Origin: Oscillospiraceae bacterium
Lineage (GTDB): Bacteria > Bacillota > Clostridia > Oscillospirales > Oscillospiraceae
Length of the DNA stretch: 51,847 bases
Direction: 5' to 3'
NCBI GenBank assembly: GCA_017412765.1
Contig: JAFPWN010000050.1
Span: 1 to 51,847 of the forward strand
Part shown: positions 49,495-51,847 of the stretch, piece by piece
Layout of the letters: each line of letters starts with the position of its first letter
Position numbering within the stretch: position 1 is the first letter of the stretch
Position numbers and translations under genes: made by a program
Notes under the pieces: model-generated
The model's database searches: none
What the model was told of the DNA's origin: nothing
Seen by the model: only the letters and a program-made list of their open reading frames with translations

Positions 49495-50712
49495 ATTGCT
49501 ACTCCCGGCACGGCAGATCAGACGATAGCTTCGGGGCAGTATCTCTCCGGCGCGCAGACAATCAAGGGCGACGCCGATCTCGTTGCGGCGAACATCAAAA
49601 AGAACGTGCAGATCTTCGGCGTGACCGGCACCTATTCCGGGACGGACGTTTCGGACACAACGGCATCAGCCGCCGACGTCCTCAGCCCGAAGAAATTTCA
49701 CCTCGCCGACGGCACGCTCAAAACCGGCACGATAGCGACAAAGACGAGCGCGAACGTGACTTTCTCCGGCGCGACCGTAACCGTTCCGGCGGGGTATTAC
49801 GCCGCTCAGGTGCAGAAGTCCGTCACAAGCGGAACGGCGGGAACGCCGACGGCGGCGAAGGGCGCAGTCAGCAACCACTCCGTCACCATAACGCCGAAGG
49901 TCACGAACACCACGGGTTACATAACCGGAGGAGAGAAGACCGGCACGGCGGTGACGGTGACCGCCTCCGAGCTTGTGAGCGGTACGAAGACGATAACGGA
50001 AAACGGAACGGGCATAGACGTTTCGGATTACGCGAGTGTGACGGTCAATGTTGAGTCGACAAAGCCTACTCTGAACGCGCCGTCAATAGCTCTTTCGGGC
50101 AAAACGCTCACTATAACGAACCCCGCGACAAACGGAAATTTCGTGGCAGGATACAAAATCTACTCCGGTCAGGAGGTATCCGGATACGTTACCTCGACAA
50201 CGGTCGATCTCAGCAAATATATAACAGAGTCTGGCACTCATACGGTGACTGTCAAGGCTTACGCCACGGGGTTCAACGACTCCGCAGCAAGTAACAGCGA
50301 GACCTATACCGTCGCTCAGACGTATGCCGTCAGTGTGACTTGCAGTACATGGGCCGACAATGAGGAGCCGAAAAATGTCTGCTACGTAAAATTCGGCTCC
50401 GCGCCGTCAAGCGCGACCGACTACGACTTTGTTTTCGCCAACAACACGAGCGATTCGACGCTCGCTTATCTGACAGACAAGGCGACCGGAACGACAGAGA
50501 GTATAGGTGACGGCGGCTCATGGTCCAAAACCTACAACACTTCGGACGTCTATATATGGGGCACGATTTATTCAAGCGATGCAAGATTATATATTAACAA
50601 CACTCGGGTTCCGCTTTCATCCTGCGCCTGGTCTGCTCCTATCCACCGCGAGATAGACAGTATCTCGACGTTTAATCTCGAGGTCGACGTATTCCAGGGG
50701 AGCTGGGATTGA
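49495..50712 (+). pseudogene. 5'-truncated phage tail/baseplate-type protein
   Basis: The frame opens after a stop at 49492 with IATPGTADQTIASGQYLSGA, which is internal sequence of Thr/Ser/Gly-rich tail proteins (DQTI..GQYLSGAQTIKGD), and no start codon or ribosome site precedes it; GTG at 49606 is only an internal codon. It continues about 400 residues with repeats of beta-rich tail modules (FHLADGTLKTGTIA; TVTVPAGYYAAQVQKSV; ESGTHTVTVKAYATGF) to TGA at 50710. The first part of the gene was removed together with the rest of the structural region. What remains overlaps the radical SAM gene by one base. Confidence 0.7.
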
Positions 50713-51449
50713 TGCACGTCATTCAGAACAACTACGCGCCGAAGTGCGCGGAGCTGGCGGAGGCAGAAAACTCTCACGGCGTGTTTTACGGGGCCTGCAA
50801 CTTCAAATGCGCTTTCTGCGGCATGGCGAACAGAGGCGACAGAGGCGGAGATATATCCGAAAGGCTTATAGAGCTTACAAAAAGCGGACTGAATTTCAAG
50901 TTCACGGGCGGCGAGCCGACACTTGACAGGCGTCTTCCCGATCATCTGCGGCTCGTCCGCTCGCTCGGAGGGAGGATATTCCTCGACACGAACGGCTCAA
51001 ACCCGGAAGCGCTCGGAAAGCTCCTCGATGAAAACCTCGTTGACGTCCTCGGTATTTCCGTTAAGGGCGTTACGCCGGAGGAGGCTGAGAGGATAAGCGG
51101 TCGGCCGAGACGGCTCTCGTGGGAGAACGTGATGGAGTCTGTCCGGCTCGGTCTTTCGTCAAACGCGCGGACGATAGTGACGCTCATCGTCTACGGAGAC
51201 AGCGACGCCGAAAAGAGGCTTGAACAGTTCTACGGACTTTTCCGTGACAGCGGGAGAGTCTATTACAAGATAAACAGCCTGTTCAAAACGCGCAGGGCGC
51301 TCGCCTCGGGGCTTACGAAGATGGACGAAGAAAAATTGTGGGAAGAAATTCAAAAATGGACGGAGAGGCACGAGGATATACGCGGGAGAGTTATTTTCGT
51401 TCCGAACGAGAGGGCGGTGCATGAGTTTGGTGAAATACGCTTCTGTTAA
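50712..51449 (+). CDS. Radical SAM protein within the prophage tail/lysis region
   Basis: 245 residues from the ATG at 50712, which overlaps the tail gene stop (TGATG) and follows GGGGAG. The cluster motif is Cys29-x3-Cys33-x2-Cys36 in GACNFKCAFCGM, followed by the SAM-binding FTGGEPTL and LDTNGSNP. The rest is a partial TIM barrel without an extra iron-sulfur domain. The size and motif recall activating enzymes such as NrdG, but no glycyl-radical enzyme is nearby, so the substrate is unknown. Position between tail and holin genes is unusual for this family. It overlaps the next gene by 29 bases. Confidence 0.85.
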   Translation: MHVIQNNYAPKCAELAEAENSHGVFYGACNFKCAFCGMANRGDRGGDISERLIELTKSGLNFKFTGGEPTLDRRLPDHLRLVRSLGGRIFLDTNGSNPEALGKLLDENLVDVLGISVKGVTPEEAERISGRPRRLSWENVMESVRLGLSSNARTIVTLIVYGDSDAEKRLEQFYGLFRDSGRVYYKINSLFKTRRALASGLTKMDEEKLWEEIQKWTERHEDIRGRVIFVPNERAVHEFGEIRFC

Positions 51450-51705
51450 GCTCTACCTCCTTGCAAACGCGCTCGACGGAGTTCTGACGGTCATCGGCGC
51501 CAACGCGGGGCTCAGCGAGGCTAATCCCGTTATGGCGGGACTTCTGAGCTGTCCTGCGGTATTCATCGCCGTGAAGCTCGCCGGAGGTATCGCAGGCGCC
51601 GCGATCCTCGCGCTCTGCCCACGGTGGCTGCAGCGGGCGGCTGCTGCGTTTATGGGCGCGGTCGCCATCTGGAACGCGATTTTAATACTGCTTATGAGAG
51701 GATGA
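51421..51705 (+). CDS. DUF5658-like small membrane protein
   Basis: 94 residues with three hydrophobic helices. The segment ANALDGVLTVIGANAGLSEANPVMAGLL is the hallmark of the DUF5658 family (LD..T......G..E.NP.M...L). Function unknown; in phages such proteins stand near holins. It begins inside the end of the radical SAM gene and is followed at five bases by the holin gene. Confidence 0.7.
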   Translation: MSLVKYASVKLYLLANALDGVLTVIGANAGLSEANPVMAGLLSCPAVFIAVKLAGGIAGAAILALCPRWLQRAAAAFMGAVAIWNAILILLMRG

Positions 51706-51710
51706 GAAAA

Positions 51711-51847
51711 ATGAACGAAAAGGTAATTTCAATCACGGGGACGGCGTTTCTGACGCTCGTTCTCGCCTACTTCAAGGCGCTGGCGGTGCCGGTCATCATG
51801 CTCGCGGTGCTTATGCTGCTCGATTACATCTCGGGCGTTGTCGAGGC
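51711..51847 (+). CDS. Phage holin family protein (3' part outside window)
   Basis: Only the first 45 codons are present. After MNEKVISITGTAF come two hydrophobic stretches, and VLMLLDYISGVVEA matches the LDY-TG signature of the phage holin/toxin-secretion holin family. Holins form membrane lesions that let the endolysin reach the wall, so an endolysin gene is expected just to the right. GAGAGGATGAG precedes the ATG. Confidence 0.8.
   Translation, partial: MNEKVISITGTAFLTLVLAYFKALAVPVIMLAVLMLLDYISGVVE

Noticed and set aside
49488-50054. 188-codon Arg-rich frame overlapping the tail-protein stump
   Set aside because: Basic, repetitive composition typical of a shifted frame; the tail-protein frame has clear family features.

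Overview
The window looks like part of the chromosome of a G+C-rich, low-oxygen gut Clostridia (Oscillospirales/Christensenellales-like). The inference rests on gene content and order: a gdpP-rplI-dnaB block joined to tilS-hpt-ftsH, a SpoVK-like AAA ATPase, a SpoIIE-type phosphatase, a lysine riboswitch, AGGAGG-type ribosome sites, and promoters of the TTGACA-17-TATAAT type before almost every unit. No 16S gene or other decisive marker is present, so the lineage is an inference.

Layout. 1-11.5 kb is accessory DNA: the tail of a glycoside hydrolase family 2 gene, a 5'-truncated IS4-family transposase, a 2627-residue secreted multidomain protein (minus strand) with a consensus promoter, the 3' remnant of a group II intron, and a tyrosine recombinase whose gene ends about 200 bp from the 3' end of tRNA-Pro(GGG). 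11.6-25.2 kb is core: an AraC regulator, a lipoprotein-type MTA/SAH nucleosidase, a VOC protein, the minus-strand operon gdpP-rplI-dnaB-tilS-hpt-ftsH, then (plus) a substrate-binding lipoprotein that appears circularly permuted, asnS and a SpoVK-like ATPase. 25.2-26.6 kb is a five-tRNA cluster (Gly, Arg, His, Gln, Lys) whose tRNA-Lys end is duplicated around a small repeat element.

26.7-40 kb holds a membrane PP2C phosphatase, an intracellular GH13 amylase, an SCP2-like protein, an alpha/beta hydrolase, and a three-gene set of free-standing condensation protein, carrier protein and adenylating ligase. A membrane diguanylate cyclase and small enzyme genes follow, then an ECF sigma factor fused to a large C-terminal domain with an ECF-like site in front of its own gene. 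40-47 kb holds rplU-rpmA (no prp between), ylmH-like, a glutathione peroxidase, a P-loop kinase, glyA coupled to a DNA methyltransferase, and a lysine-riboswitch-controlled NhaC-type transporter. 47.3-51.8 kb holds an IVP four-helix-bundle gene behind an array of tiny hairpins, and a collapsed prophage in the 3' end of what looks like ssrA (tmRNA): integrase, small membrane protein, repressor stump, tail-protein stump, radical SAM protein, DUF5658-like protein and holin.

Most striking: (i) a roughly 160-bp structured repeat present twice, each copy flanked by a direct duplication of a different 23-bp hairpin, as if it inserts at stem-loops and duplicates them; (ii) the free-standing condensation/carrier/ligase trio; (iii) the permuted binding protein; (iv) the hairpin array before the IVP gene. 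All positions and pairings were read by eye; no database search was possible.
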